Assembly (NCBI RefSeq): GCF_014842025.1
Contig: NZ_JACYUY010000037.1
Span: 1 to 57,528 of the forward strand
From: Massilia sp. CFBP 13721
GTDB taxonomy: Bacteria; Pseudomonadota; Gammaproteobacteria; Burkholderiales; Burkholderiaceae_D
Reading direction: 5' to 3'
DNA length: 57,528 bases
Of the stretch, positions 28,171 through 37,771 are shown one piece after another (position 1 is the stretch's first letter; each line of letters starts with the position of its first letter). The notes under the pieces are model-generated. The model did no database searches. It was not told where the DNA came from and was given only the letters and a program-made list of their open reading frames with translations. The position numbers were made by a program, and so were the translations under genes.

Positions 28171-28226
28171 GGCGAATTCGTCGCTATTGTAATGCAGAGC
28201 CTCTTGCGGCCACCTGGGAGAACACG

Positions 28227-29483
<1,257 letters not shown>

Positions 29484-29499
29484 ATTTGCATGACGATGG

Positions 29500-29528
29500 A
29501 GCCCGCTTCCAAAAGAGGCGGGCTTTTT
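29500..29528 (+). terminator. Rho-independent terminator of icd
   Basis: The stem AGCCCGC and GCGGGCT encloses a short AAAA-containing loop and is followed by a run of T, about 17 bases after the stop. Confidence 0.88.
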
Positions 29529-29570
29529 TTATGCGCGCTGGAGCAGGGTGCTGTTTCAAATGCATGGACG

Positions 29571-29598
29571 AAAAAAAACCCCGCGGATGGCGGGGTTT
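29571..29598 (-). terminator. Rho-independent terminator of the cold-shock gene
   Basis: AAACCCCGC (29576-29584) and GCGGGGTTT (29590-29598) form a perfect 9-bp stem with a 5-base loop. Eight A on the plus strand (29571-29578) give the T tract for leftward transcription. Confidence 0.9.
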
Positions 29599-29618
29599 CT
29601 CGCTTCTCGAGGGCGGAA

Positions 29619-29822
29619 TTACATGCCCTGGATGTTGGAAGCTTGCTTGCCTTTAGGGCCTTGCGTGACTTCGAATTGGACTTTCTGACCTTCTTTGAGG
29701 GTCTTAAAACCGTTCATGTTGATTGCGGAGAAATGCGCGAACAGATCCTCGCCGCCGTCATCTGGAGTGATGAAGCCAAAGCCTTTGGAATCATTGAACC
29801 ACTTAACAGTACCAGTTGCCAT
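29619..29822 (-). CDS. Cold-shock domain protein (CspA family)
   Basis: The protein has 67 residues, the full size of a single cold-shock domain. RNP1 KGFGFI and RNP2 LFAHFS motifs are intact (MATGTVKWFNDSKGFGFITPDDGGEDLFAHFSAI). The C-terminus EVTQGPKGKQASNIQ is typical. These proteins bind single-stranded RNA and melt secondary structure. The ribosome site is weak (GAAAG 7 bases upstream). A long AT-rich leader is predicted, as in cold-inducible csp genes, but the number of paralogues in the genome is unknown, so I give no symbol. Confidence 0.95.
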   Translation of the reverse strand: MATGTVKWFNDSKGFGFITPDDGGEDLFAHFSAINMNGFKTLKEGQKVQFEVTQGPKGKQASNIQGM

Positions 29823-30203
29823 AAAGAACTTTCAAATATAAACAAATCACACGAGCCATAAAAGCAAGAAGCTTCTTGCCCCCTCCTCAGCCTGCTCACT
29901 TCTTATCAACAAGTACATAAGTACATGTCAATAGATGCATTGTTAATGCACTAAGTTTTGAAGTCAAGCCCTTTGATGAGACTGTCGTTAATTTTTCCAT
30001 ACGTCATGCACATGGGGTCAAAGCCAGCTCTTGATTTCCGCAAACGGATCGCCATCTGCGCTTTCAACGGAAAACAAGTAAGATGAAGGCGAGTCGAAGT
30101 GAGCCGGGCGCGTTGATCTGACTGCCTGATCTGGCCGCATTGAATGACCGTAGTGAATGATCTTTTCGCTTTGCATCATCCTGGAACGCTTTAGAATACG
30201 CCC
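29823..30203. promoter_or_regulatory. Divergent region between the cold-shock gene and clpS
   Basis: For the leftward gene, TTGACT (29962-29967) and AACAAT (29939-29944) are separated by 17 bp, predicting a 5' leader of about 110 bases. That leader contains a perfect 16-base palindrome GCAAGAAGCTTCTTGC (29864-29879), able to form a hairpin, and a tandem AAGTACAT repeat lies near 29911-29926. For clpS, TAGAAT at 30192-30197 is a likely -10. No gene is seen in between. Confidence 0.5.
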
Positions 30204-30506
30204 ATGGCAACCAAGCACGATACCGAACAGCTGCTGGAGCGGCAAGTCGTAAAACCACCGCCCCTGTATCAGGTGGCGTTGCTGAATGATGACTACACAC
30301 CGATGGAATTTGTCGTGGCGGTCATTCAGGAGTACTTCAACAAGGATCGCGAGACGGCGACGCAGATCATGCTTTCCGTGCACCGCCATGGTAAAGGGGT
30401 GTGTGGCGTGTTTTCCAAAGATATAGCGTGTACCAAAGTGGAGTTTGTCTTAACGCATGCGCGCAAGGCGGGGCATCCCCTGCAGTGCGTGATGGAGGAA
30501 GTATGA
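30204..30506 (+). CDS. clpS: ATP-dependent Clp protease adaptor ClpS
   Basis: The protein has 100 residues. The conserved core PPLYQVALLNDDYTPMEFVV holds the N-degron-binding Asn-Asp pair. It continues with VHRHGKGVCGVF and the C-terminal CTKVEFVLTHARKAGHPLQC. ClpS delivers N-end-rule substrates to ClpAP. It overlaps clpA by ATGA. No ribosome site precedes the ATG, and a -10-like TAGAAT ends 6 bases upstream, so the mRNA may be leaderless. Confidence 0.97.
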   Translation: MATKHDTEQLLERQVVKPPPLYQVALLNDDYTPMEFVVAVIQEYFNKDRETATQIMLSVHRHGKGVCGVFSKDIACTKVEFVLTHARKAGHPLQCVMEEV

Positions 30507-32803
30507 TTGCGCAGGAACTTGAAGTATCCCTACACATGGCCTTTGTCGAAGCTCGACAGGCACGGCACGAGTTCATTACCGTGGAGCACCTGCTGCTTGC
30601 GCTCCTCGATAATCCCTCGGCCGCGGAAGTCCTGCGTGCGTGCGCGGTCAATATCGACGACCTGCGCAAGACCCTGACCAATTTCATCGGTGACAACACC
30701 CCGACCGTGCCCGGCACGGGCGAGGTCGACACCCAGCCGACGCTCGGATTCCAGCGCGTGATCCAGCGCGCGATCATGCACGTCCAGTCGGCCTCGAACG
30801 GCAAGAAGGAAGTCACCGGCGCGAACGTGCTGGTGGCGATCTTCGGCGAGAAGGATTCGCATGCCGTCTACTACCTGCACCAGCAGGGCGTGACGCGTCT
30901 GGACGTCGTCAATTTCATTTCGCACGGCGTGCGCAAGGACCAGCAGATCGACAGCCAGAAGGCGTCGGAAGGCGTGGAAGAGGCGCAGGTCGAAGGCGCG
31001 ACGAAGGAAAGCCCGCTCGACCAGTTCACCCAGAACCTGAACAAGGCGGCTGCCGACGGCAAGATCGATCCCCTGATCGGGCGCGAGGAAGAAGTCGACC
31101 GCGTGATCCAGATTCTGTGCCGCCGCCGCAAGAACAATCCGTTGCTGGTGGGCGAGGCCGGCGTCGGCAAGACCGCCATCGCCGAAGGCCTGGCATGGCG
31201 CATCGTCCAGGAAGACGTGCCCGAGATCCTGCAGAACGCGGTCGTGTTCTCGCTCGACATGGGTGCGCTGCTGGCCGGCACCAAGTACCGCGGCGACTTC
31301 GAACAGCGCCTGAAGGCCGTCCTCAAGCAACTCAAGGACACCCCGAACGGCATCCTGTTCATCGACGAGATCCACACGATCATCGGCGCCGGTTCCGCAT
31401 CGGGCGGCACGCTCGACGCATCGAACCTGCTGAAACCGGCCCTGGCCAACGGCCAGCTGAAATGCATCGGCGCGACCACGTTCACGGAATTCCGCGGCGT
31501 GTTCGAGAAGGACCATGCACTCTCCCGCCGCTTCCAGAAAGTGGACGTCAACGAGCCGTCGGTCGAGCAGACCGTGCAGATCCTGCGTGGCCTGAAGTCG
31601 CGCTTCGAAGAGCACCACGGCGTGAAGTATTCGTCGTCGGCGCTCTCCACCGCGGCGGAACTGGCGGCGCGCTTCATCAACGACCGTCACCTGCCTGACA
31701 AGGCGATCGACGTCATCGACGAAGCGGGCGCGGCGCAACGCATCCTGCCGAAGTCGAAGCAGAAGAAAACCATCGGCAAGACCGAGATCGAGGAAATCAT
31801 CGCCAAGATTGCGCGGATTCCCCCGCAAACGGTCAACCAGGACGACCGCAGCAAGCTGCAGACGATCGACCGCGATTTGCGCAACGTCGTCTTCGGCCAG
31901 GATCCTGCGATCGACGCGCTGGCCTCGGCCATCAAGATGGCGCGTGCGGGCCTCGGCAAGCAGGACAAGCCGATCGGTTCCTTCCTGTTCTCCGGTCCGA
32001 CCGGTGTCGGCAAGACCGAGGTGGCCAAGCAGCTGGCGTTCATCCTCGGCATCGAGCTGATCCGCTTCGACATGTCGGAGTACATGGAGCGCCACGCCGT
32101 GTCGCGCCTGATCGGTGCGCCGCCGGGTTACGTCGGTTTCGACCAGGGCGGTTTGCTCACCGAAGCCATCACCAAGAAGCCGCACGCGGTGCTGCTGCTG
32201 GACGAAATTGAAAAGGCCCACCCGGACATTTTCAACATCCTGCTGCAGGTGATGGACCATGGCACGCTGACCGACAACAACGGACGCAAGGCCGACTTCC
32301 GCAACGTGATCATCATCATGACCACCAATGCGGGCGCCGAAAGCCTGACCAAGCGCTCGGTGGGCTTCGTGGATTCGAAGGCGGCAGGCGACGAGATGGC
32401 CGACATCAAGCGCATGTTCACGCCGGAGTTCCGCAACCGCCTGGACGCGACCATCAGCTTCCGTGCGCTGGACGAGGAAATCATCCTGCGCGTCGTGGAC
32501 AAGTTCCTGATGCAGCTGGAAGAGCAGCTGCACGAGAAGAAGGTCGAAGCCATCTTCACCGAGAAGCTGCGCAAGTTCCTCGGCGCGAAGGGTTTCGATC
32601 CGCAGATGGGTGCCCGTCCGATGTCGCGCCTGATCCAGGACATGATCCGCAAGGCGCTGGCCGACGAGCTGCTGTTCGGCCGCCTGACCAACGGCGGACG
32701 CGTCACGGTCGACCTGAACGAGAAGGACGACGTCACGCTCGAGTTCCCGGAAGGGGATGCGCTGCCGCCACCCGCGCCAGCCGAGACGGTCGAGATCGAG
32801 TAA
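30503..32803 (+). CDS. clpA: ATP-dependent Clp protease ATP-binding subunit ClpA
   Basis: The protein has 766 residues from ATG 30503, in an ATGA overlap with clpS. An N-domain (about 1-145, EVSLHMAFVEARQARHEFITVEHLLLALL) precedes two AAA+ modules. The first has Walker A GEAGVGKTA with LFIDEIHTIIGAGS. The second has GPTGVGKTE with LLLDEIEKAHPDI. The C-terminal domain follows and contains FTEKLRKFLGAKGFDPQMGARPM. ClpA unfolds proteins for ClpP, which is encoded elsewhere. A ClpP-binding IGL-type loop is expected near 610 but I did not locate it with certainty. Confidence 0.97.
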   Translation: MIAQELEVSLHMAFVEARQARHEFITVEHLLLALLDNPSAAEVLRACAVNIDDLRKTLTNFIGDNTPTVPGTGEVDTQPTLGFQRVIQRAIMHVQSASNGKKEVTGANVLVAIFGEKDSHAVYYLHQQGVTRLDVVNFISHGVRKDQQIDSQKASEGVEEAQVEGATKESPLDQFTQNLNKAAADGKIDPLIGREEEVDRVIQILCRRRKNNPLLVGEAGVGKTAIAEGLAWRIVQEDVPEILQNAVVFSLDMGALLAGTKYRGDFEQRLKAVLKQLKDTPNGILFIDEIHTIIGAGSASGGTLDASNLLKPALANGQLKCIGATTFTEFRGVFEKDHALSRRFQKVDVNEPSVEQTVQILRGLKSRFEEHHGVKYSSSALSTAAELAARFINDRHLPDKAIDVIDEAGAAQRILPKSKQKKTIGKTEIEEIIAKIARIPPQTVNQDDRSKLQTIDRDLRNVVFGQDPAIDALASAIKMARAGLGKQDKPIGSFLFSGPTGVGKTEVAKQLAFILGIELIRFDMSEYMERHAVSRLIGAPPGYVGFDQGGLLTEAITKKPHAVLLLDEIEKAHPDIFNILLQVMDHGTLTDNNGRKADFRNVIIIMTTNAGAESLTKRSVGFVDSKAAGDEMADIKRMFTPEFRNRLDATISFRALDEEIILRVVDKFLMQLEEQLHEKKVEAIFTEKLRKFLGAKGFDPQMGARPMSRLIQDMIRKALADELLFGRLTNGGRVTVDLNEKDDVTLEFPEGDALPPPAPAETVEIE

Positions 32804-32820
32804 ATTCGATCAGCCTCAGA

Positions 32821-32848
32821 AAACCGCGCTTCATGCGCGGTTTTTTTT
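32821..32848 (+). terminator. Rho-independent terminator of clpSA
   Basis: AAACCGCGC (32821-32829) and GCGCGGTTT (32835-32843) form a perfect 9-bp stem with loop TTCAT and a T tract to 32848. Confidence 0.93.
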
Positions 32849-32892
32849 ATGTCTACCGATGCTGTCACCATTGATCGTTGGCTGCCGCATAC

Positions 32893-32987
32893 CGTAGGGT
32901 GGGCGCCTCGGGCCCACGCGGATGGTGGCGCAGTGGTCAGCTTTGCGGTGGATCATCGTTACGCGTGGGCACGGGGCGCCCACCCTA
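32893..32987. repeat. Palindromic repeat pair C (REP/BIME-like), head-to-head
   Basis: The left unit (32893-32920) starts CGTAGGGTGGGCGCC and ends GGCCCACGCG. The right unit (32962-32987) starts CGCGTGGGC and ends GGCGCCCACCCTAC. They are inverted relative to each other and 41 bases apart. The pair lies between clpA and the tricorn protease gene, both on the plus strand, so this pair is not in a convergent gap. Confidence 0.82.
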
Positions 32988-33092
32988 CACGGCCGGTATC
33001 GCAAGCACCGCCTTTATTTGCACGTATGCACGCCAACGTCGCACGGCCATGTGGCAAACTCATGCTCCTTAGCAAACTCTGCCGCCGTGACC

Positions 33093-36000
33093 ATGACCGT
33101 TTCCCGCACCATCCTCGCGCTGTCCCTCGCCCTCATCGGCACGCAGGCAAGCGCCGCCGATCCGTATTTCCGCTTCCCCGCCGTGCGCGGCGAGACGATC
33201 GTGTTCACCGCCGAGGGTGACCTCTGGCGCACCACGACGGCCGGCGGCAAGGCCACGCGCCTGACCACGCATCCGTCCGCCGAAACGCACGCGGCGATTT
33301 CGCACGACGGCAAGTTCGTGGCGTTCGCGGCCTCGTATGAAGGCGCGCAAGAAGCCTATGTGATGCCGCTCGAAGGCGGCCTGCCGAAACGGATCACCTT
33401 CGAAAATGGCGGCGTCACGGTGCTGGGCTGGACCGCGCAGGGCGAGGTGCTGGTCAGTACCGAGAATTCGACCGGGCCGGCCAAGCACCGCATCGTCGCG
33501 CTGCTCGATCCCGTGAAGCTCACGCGCCGCGTGCTGCCGCTGGCCGACGCCAACGACGCCGTGCTCGACGATGCCGGGCGCACCGTCTATTTCACGCGCA
33601 TGGGCCTGTCCATGACCAACGATAACGTCAAGTCCTACCGCGGCGGCGCCCATGCCCAGTTGTGGCGGTTCGACCTGAACACGAAAAACGAGGCCACGCC
33701 GCTGTTCAAGGGCGACACGGCCAACAACCGGCGCGCGATGTGGCATGCCGGCCGCCTGTACTTCATCAGCGACGCCAGCGGCGCCGACAACCTGTGGACG
33801 GCGAACCCCGACGGCAGCGAGCGGCGCCAGCTGACCAATCATAAAGAATGGGACGTGCGCACCGCTTCGCTGGGCGACGGCCGCATCGCCTACCAGCTCG
33901 GCGCCGACCTGCGCGTGTTCGACATCGCCGGCGGCGGCGACACGCTCCTGAAAGCGAGCCTGGTGTCGGACTTCGACCAGCAGCGCATGCGCCGCGTGAA
34001 GTCACCGCTCGAGGCCCTGAGCAGCATCGAAGTGGCCGCCAAGCTTGAGCGCATCGTGCTCACCGCGCGCGGACGCGTCACCATCGCCGGCACCGGCAGC
34101 CAGCGCCGCGTCGAGATCGCGGTGCCGGAAGGCGCCCGTGCGCGCGGCGCCGTGTTCAGCCACGACGACAAATGGGTGTATGCCGTGGTCGATACCAGCG
34201 GCGAGAACGAGATCTGGCGCTACGCCGCCGACGGTTCCGGCCACGGCGAGCGCCTGACCATGGACGGCGCCAGCCACCGCCGCAACCTGTACCCGTCGCC
34301 CGACGGCCGCTGGCTGGCGCACACCGACAAGAAGGGCCGCACCTGGCTGCTCGACCTGGCCTCGAAAGCCAATGTCGTCATCGACGACGCCGGCCTCGAA
34401 GGCCTCGATCCGTCCGACCAGGTGGTCTGGTCGCCGGACAGCCGCAACCTGGCCTTCGTGCGCGTCGGCAGCCGCGAGCGGCGCGACCAGATCGGCATGT
34501 TCAACCTCGCCAGCAAGCAGCTCGCCTTTGTCACCACCGACCGCTACGAAGCCAGCTCGCCCGCCTTTTCGCCGGACGGCAAATGGCTGTACTTCCTCTC
34601 GGCGCGCCACTTCAACGTCGGTAACGTCTCCGTCTGGAGCGACCGCAACATGGGCCCGGTGTTCGACAAGCGCGTCGGCGTCTACGCGCTGGCGCTGCAG
34701 CCGCAGTCGGATCCAGGTTCGCGCTTTCCCTTCAAGCCCGAGGACGAACTGACCAAGCCGGAAGAGAAGTCGCCCGAAGCGGCGGCCCGGGCGGCCGTCA
34801 AGGCGCCCGGCACCGACGAGGCGAACGGCGACAGGACCGCCGCCGTTGCGGCCGCCGCCGCGGTCGCCGCAGTCGCCGACAAGCCGAAACAGCCGGCGCC
34901 ACCGACACCGTCGATCGCCTACGCCGGCCTGCGCGAGCGCCTCTACGAAGTGCCGGTCGCACCGGGCAACTACCGCGCGCTGGCCGTCGACGACAAGCGC
35001 CTCTACCTGCTCGAAGCCGGCGACGACGAAGCCGCCAAGGGCACCTTGAAAACCCTGGCGATCGCACGCAGCGCGCCGCAGCCGGAGACGTTCGCCACGA
35101 GCGTGCGCGAGTTCGGCCTGTCGCTCGACCGCAAGCATGTCTTTTATCGCACCTGGGCCAAGGGCACCCCGGGCGACATGCTGATCGTCGACGCCGGCCC
35201 CAAGGCGCCCGCCGACCTGTCCAAGGCCAAGGTCAAGATCGACGACTGGGCGGTGAGCTCGAACCCGCGCCTGGAATGGAAGCAGATGTTCAACGACGCC
35301 TGGCGCATGCACCGCGATTTCCTCTACGACGCGCGCATGCGCGGCATCGACTGGAACGCCGCGCGCACGCGCTACGCGCCGCTGGTCGAGCGCGTCACCG
35401 ACCGCGCCGAACTCGACGACGTGCTCGGCATGATGGTCGGCGAGGTTGGCGCGCTGCACTCGCAGATCCGGCCGGGCGACGTGCGCCGCGCCGCCGCCGA
35501 AGGCACGCCGGCCAGCCTGGGCGCCGTGCTGACGCGCGTCGCCGATGGCTACCGCGTCGACCGCGTCTACCGCAGCGAACCGGAACTGCCGTCGGAAGCC
35601 GGCCCGCTGGCCGCGCCCGACGTCAACGTCAAGGAGGGCGACGTCATCACCGCGGTGAACGGCAAGTCGCTGGTGGAAGCGCGCGACATCGCCGATCTGC
35701 TGCTCGACACCGCCGGCAAGCAGGTACTGCTGAACGTGAAGCCTGCCGCCGGCAAGCCGCGCGCGCTGATCGTCACGCCGGTCCCGATGGCGACCCACGC
35801 CAGCTTGCGCTACGCCGACTGGGAGCAGGGCAGGGCGCAGCAAACCGAGGCCGCCTCGAAAGGCAAGATCGGCTACCTGCACCTGCGCGCGATGGTGGCG
35901 CGCGACATCAACGCCTTTGCGCGCGACTTCTACGCCAACATCAACAAGGAAGGCCTGGTCATCGACGTGCGCCGCAATAACGGCGGCAACATCGACAGCT

Positions 36001-36467
36001 GGATCATCGAAAAGCTGCTGCGCCGCTCGTGGGCGTTCTGGGCCTCGAACGGCCGCCAGCCCTACTCGAACATGCAGAACACCTTCCGCGGCCATTTGGT
36101 GGTGCTGATGGACGAACTGACGTATTCGGACGGCGAGACCTTCGCCGCCGGCGTCAAGGCCCTGAAACTCGGCCCGCTGGTCGGCAAGCGCAGCGCCGGC
36201 GCCGGCGTGTGGCTCAGCGACGGCAACGGCCTGCTCGACAACGGCATGGCGCGCGTCGCCGAAAACGGCCAGTTCGGCGCCGATGGCGAGTGGCTGATCG
36301 AAGGCGTGGGCGTCACGCCCGACGTCGAGGTCGACAACCTGCCGCACGAGACCTTCGCCGGGCGCGACCGCCAGCTGGAAGTGGCGATCGAGCTGCTGCA
36401 GAAGAAGATGCAGGAGCAGCCGGTCAAGGAGTGGAAGCCGGCGGCGATTCCGGCGATCAAGCGGTAA
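33093..36467 (+). CDS. Tricorn-type S41 protease, exported
   Basis: The protein has 1124 residues from ATG 33093, giving a signal peptide (MTVSRTILALSLALIGTQASAA). An in-frame start at 32922 lies within the repeat and is rejected. The N-terminal half is a beta-propeller of TolB/WD40-like repeats (PDGSERRQLTNHKEWDVR; SPDGRWLAHTDKKG). The middle has an Ala/Pro-rich insert (about 565-615). The C-terminal half has the tricorn core domain, a PDZ domain (about 825-900) and an S41 domain with VIDVRRNNGGN and LTYSDGETFAAG. The latter contains the Ser-Asp pair of tricorn proteases, followed by KRSAGAGVW. Such enzymes trim peptides; with a signal peptide this one should act in the periplasm. Confidence 0.92.
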   Translation: MTVSRTILALSLALIGTQASAADPYFRFPAVRGETIVFTAEGDLWRTTTAGGKATRLTTHPSAETHAAISHDGKFVAFAASYEGAQEAYVMPLEGGLPKRITFENGGVTVLGWTAQGEVLVSTENSTGPAKHRIVALLDPVKLTRRVLPLADANDAVLDDAGRTVYFTRMGLSMTNDNVKSYRGGAHAQLWRFDLNTKNEATPLFKGDTANNRRAMWHAGRLYFISDASGADNLWTANPDGSERRQLTNHKEWDVRTASLGDGRIAYQLGADLRVFDIAGGGDTLLKASLVSDFDQQRMRRVKSPLEALSSIEVAAKLERIVLTARGRVTIAGTGSQRRVEIAVPEGARARGAVFSHDDKWVYAVVDTSGENEIWRYAADGSGHGERLTMDGASHRRNLYPSPDGRWLAHTDKKGRTWLLDLASKANVVIDDAGLEGLDPSDQVVWSPDSRNLAFVRVGSRERRDQIGMFNLASKQLAFVTTDRYEASSPAFSPDGKWLYFLSARHFNVGNVSVWSDRNMGPVFDKRVGVYALALQPQSDPGSRFPFKPEDELTKPEEKSPEAAARAAVKAPGTDEANGDRTAAVAAAAAVAAVADKPKQPAPPTPSIAYAGLRERLYEVPVAPGNYRALAVDDKRLYLLEAGDDEAAKGTLKTLAIARSAPQPETFATSVREFGLSLDRKHVFYRTWAKGTPGDMLIVDAGPKAPADLSKAKVKIDDWAVSSNPRLEWKQMFNDAWRMHRDFLYDARMRGIDWNAARTRYAPLVERVTDRAELDDVLGMMVGEVGALHSQIRPGDVRRAAAEGTPASLGAVLTRVADGYRVDRVYRSEPELPSEAGPLAAPDVNVKEGDVITAVNGKSLVEARDIADLLLDTAGKQVLLNVKPAAGKPRALIVTPVPMATHASLRYADWEQGRAQQTEAASKGKIGYLHLRAMVARDINAFARDFYANINKEGLVIDVRRNNGGNIDSWIIEKLLRRSWAFWASNGRQPYSNMQNTFRGHLVVLMDELTYSDGETFAAGVKALKLGPLVGKRSAGAGVWLSDGNGLLDNGMARVAENGQFGADGEWLIEGVGVTPDVEVDNLPHETFAGRDRQLEVAIELLQKKMQEQPVKEWKPAAIPAIKR

Positions 36468-36511
36468 GGCGTGGTGTGCCGGCGGCGGAGCGATTGATCA
36501 TCGGCCGCATC

Positions 36512-36578
36512 CGCGTAGGCACAAGTGCCCACCCTACGACTGCCTGGTTTTCGTAGGGTGGGCTCTCGAGCCCACGCG
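36512..36578. repeat. Palindromic repeat pair D (REP/BIME-like), tail-to-tail
   Basis: A degenerate inverted unit (36512-36538, CGCGTAGGCAC...GTGCCCACCCTACG) is followed after 13 bases by a forward unit (36552-36578, CGTAGGGTGGGCTC...GAGCCCACGCG). The order is opposite to the other four pairs. It lies in the convergent gap between the tricorn protease and Cys/Met enzyme genes, where no conventional terminator is present. Confidence 0.82.
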
Positions 36579-36592
36579 TCTGCAACATCAGA

Positions 36593-37771
36593 TCACACCG
36601 CGGCTAACGCTTTCCGCAAATCCTCGCGCTGGTCCTCCACATGCTCGATCCCGACAGAGAGCCGGATCAGCGTATCGCTGATCCCCAGCTCTGCCCGCTG
36701 CGCCGGCGGAATCGTCGCATGCGTCATCAGCGCCGGATGCTCGATCAGGCTTTCGACACTGCCCAGGCTTTCGGCCAGCGTGAACACGCGGCAGCTTTCC
36801 AGGAAGCGGCGCGCGCCGGCCAGATCGGAGTCGAGTTCAATGGAGACGATGCCGCCGAACCCGCTCATCTGGCGCCGCGCCAGCGCATGCTGCGGATGCG
36901 TTTCCAGCCCCGGATAAAACACCTTGCGCACCTTCGGCTCGCGTTCCAGCCACGCCGCCAGCGCCAGCGCGTTGGCATTGCTGCGCTCGACGCGCAAGGC
37001 CAGCGTCTTGATCCCGCGCAGCACCAGGAAGCTGTCGAACGGTCCCTGGATCGCGCCGACGGCGTTCTGGATGAAGCCGAGCTGCTCGCGCAGGTCGGCA
37101 TGGTGCGGCGCGTTGCCGACCACCGCCACGCCGCCGATCACGTCCGAATGGCCGTTCATGTACTTGGTGGTCGAATGCACGACGATGTCGATGTCCAGTT
37201 CCAGCGGGCGCTGGTTGATGGGGCTGGCGAAGGTGTTGTCGCAGACCGTGACGATGCCGCGTTCGCGGCACAGCGTCGCAATCGCCGCCAGGTCGGCGAG
37301 TTTCAGCATCGGGTTGGTCGGCGTCTCGACCCAGACCAGGCGTGTGTCGGGCGTGAGCGCGGCGGCCAGCGCTTCTGGATCGGCCAGGTTCACGTAGGTA
37401 AAACGGTGCCCCGCGCTTTGGCGGCGCACGCGCTCGAACAGGCGGTAGGTGCCGCCGTACATGTCGTCGCCGGCGACGACGTGCGACCCCGCCGGCAGCA
37501 ATTCCAGCACCGCCGAGATGGCCGCCAGGCCGGAGGCGAAGGCGAAGGCGGCGCTGCCGCTTTCGATGTCGGCCACGCAGCGCTCGAGCGCCCAGCGCGT
37601 CGGGTTGTGCGAGCGGCCATAGTCGAGCCCCTTGTGCACGCCCGGACTTTCCTGGGCAAACGTCGAGGTCAGGAAGACCGGCGGCATCACTGCGCCGGTG
37701 GCGGGTTCCGGTGCCTGGCCGCCGTGGATGACGCGGGTGGCGAGATGAAGCTTGGTAGTGGAGTCGGTCAC
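36593..37771 (-). CDS. Cys/Met-metabolism PLP enzyme (cystathionine gamma-lyase/gamma-synthase type)
   Basis: The protein has 392 residues from GTG 37771, with AGGACC about 7 bases upstream; the GTGA overlaps the stop of the preceding gene. Motifs of the family are TRVIHGGQAPEPATGAVMPPVF, YGRSHNPTRWALERCVADIESG, VWVETPTNPMLKLADL and VVHSTTKYMNGHSDVIGG, the latter with the PLP lysine. C-terminal SLGSVESLIEHPALMTHATIP is typical of cystathionine gamma-synthase and gamma-lyase. Coupling with cystathionine beta-synthase suggests the reverse transsulfuration direction, cystathionine to cysteine, so gamma-lyase is the more likely activity. Sequence alone does not separate the two. Confidence 0.9.
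   Translation of the reverse strand: MTDSTTKLHLATRVIHGGQAPEPATGAVMPPVFLTSTFAQESPGVHKGLDYGRSHNPTRWALERCVADIESGSAAFAFASGLAAISAVLELLPAGSHVVAGDDMYGGTYRLFERVRRQSAGHRFTYVNLADPEALAAALTPDTRLVWVETPTNPMLKLADLAAIATLCRERGIVTVCDNTFASPINQRPLELDIDIVVHSTTKYMNGHSDVIGGVAVVGNAPHHADLREQLGFIQNAVGAIQGPFDSFLVLRGIKTLALRVERSNANALALAAWLEREPKVRKVFYPGLETHPQHALARRQMSGFGGIVSIELDSDLAGARRFLESCRVFTLAESLGSVESLIEHPALMTHATIPPAQRAELGISDTLIRLSVGIEHVEDQREDLRKALAAV

Noticed and set aside
28068..28226. Upstream extension of icd
   Set aside because: The open frame passes through the promoter element shared with the other isocitrate dehydrogenase gene; ATG 28227 has a ribosome site and the family N-terminus.
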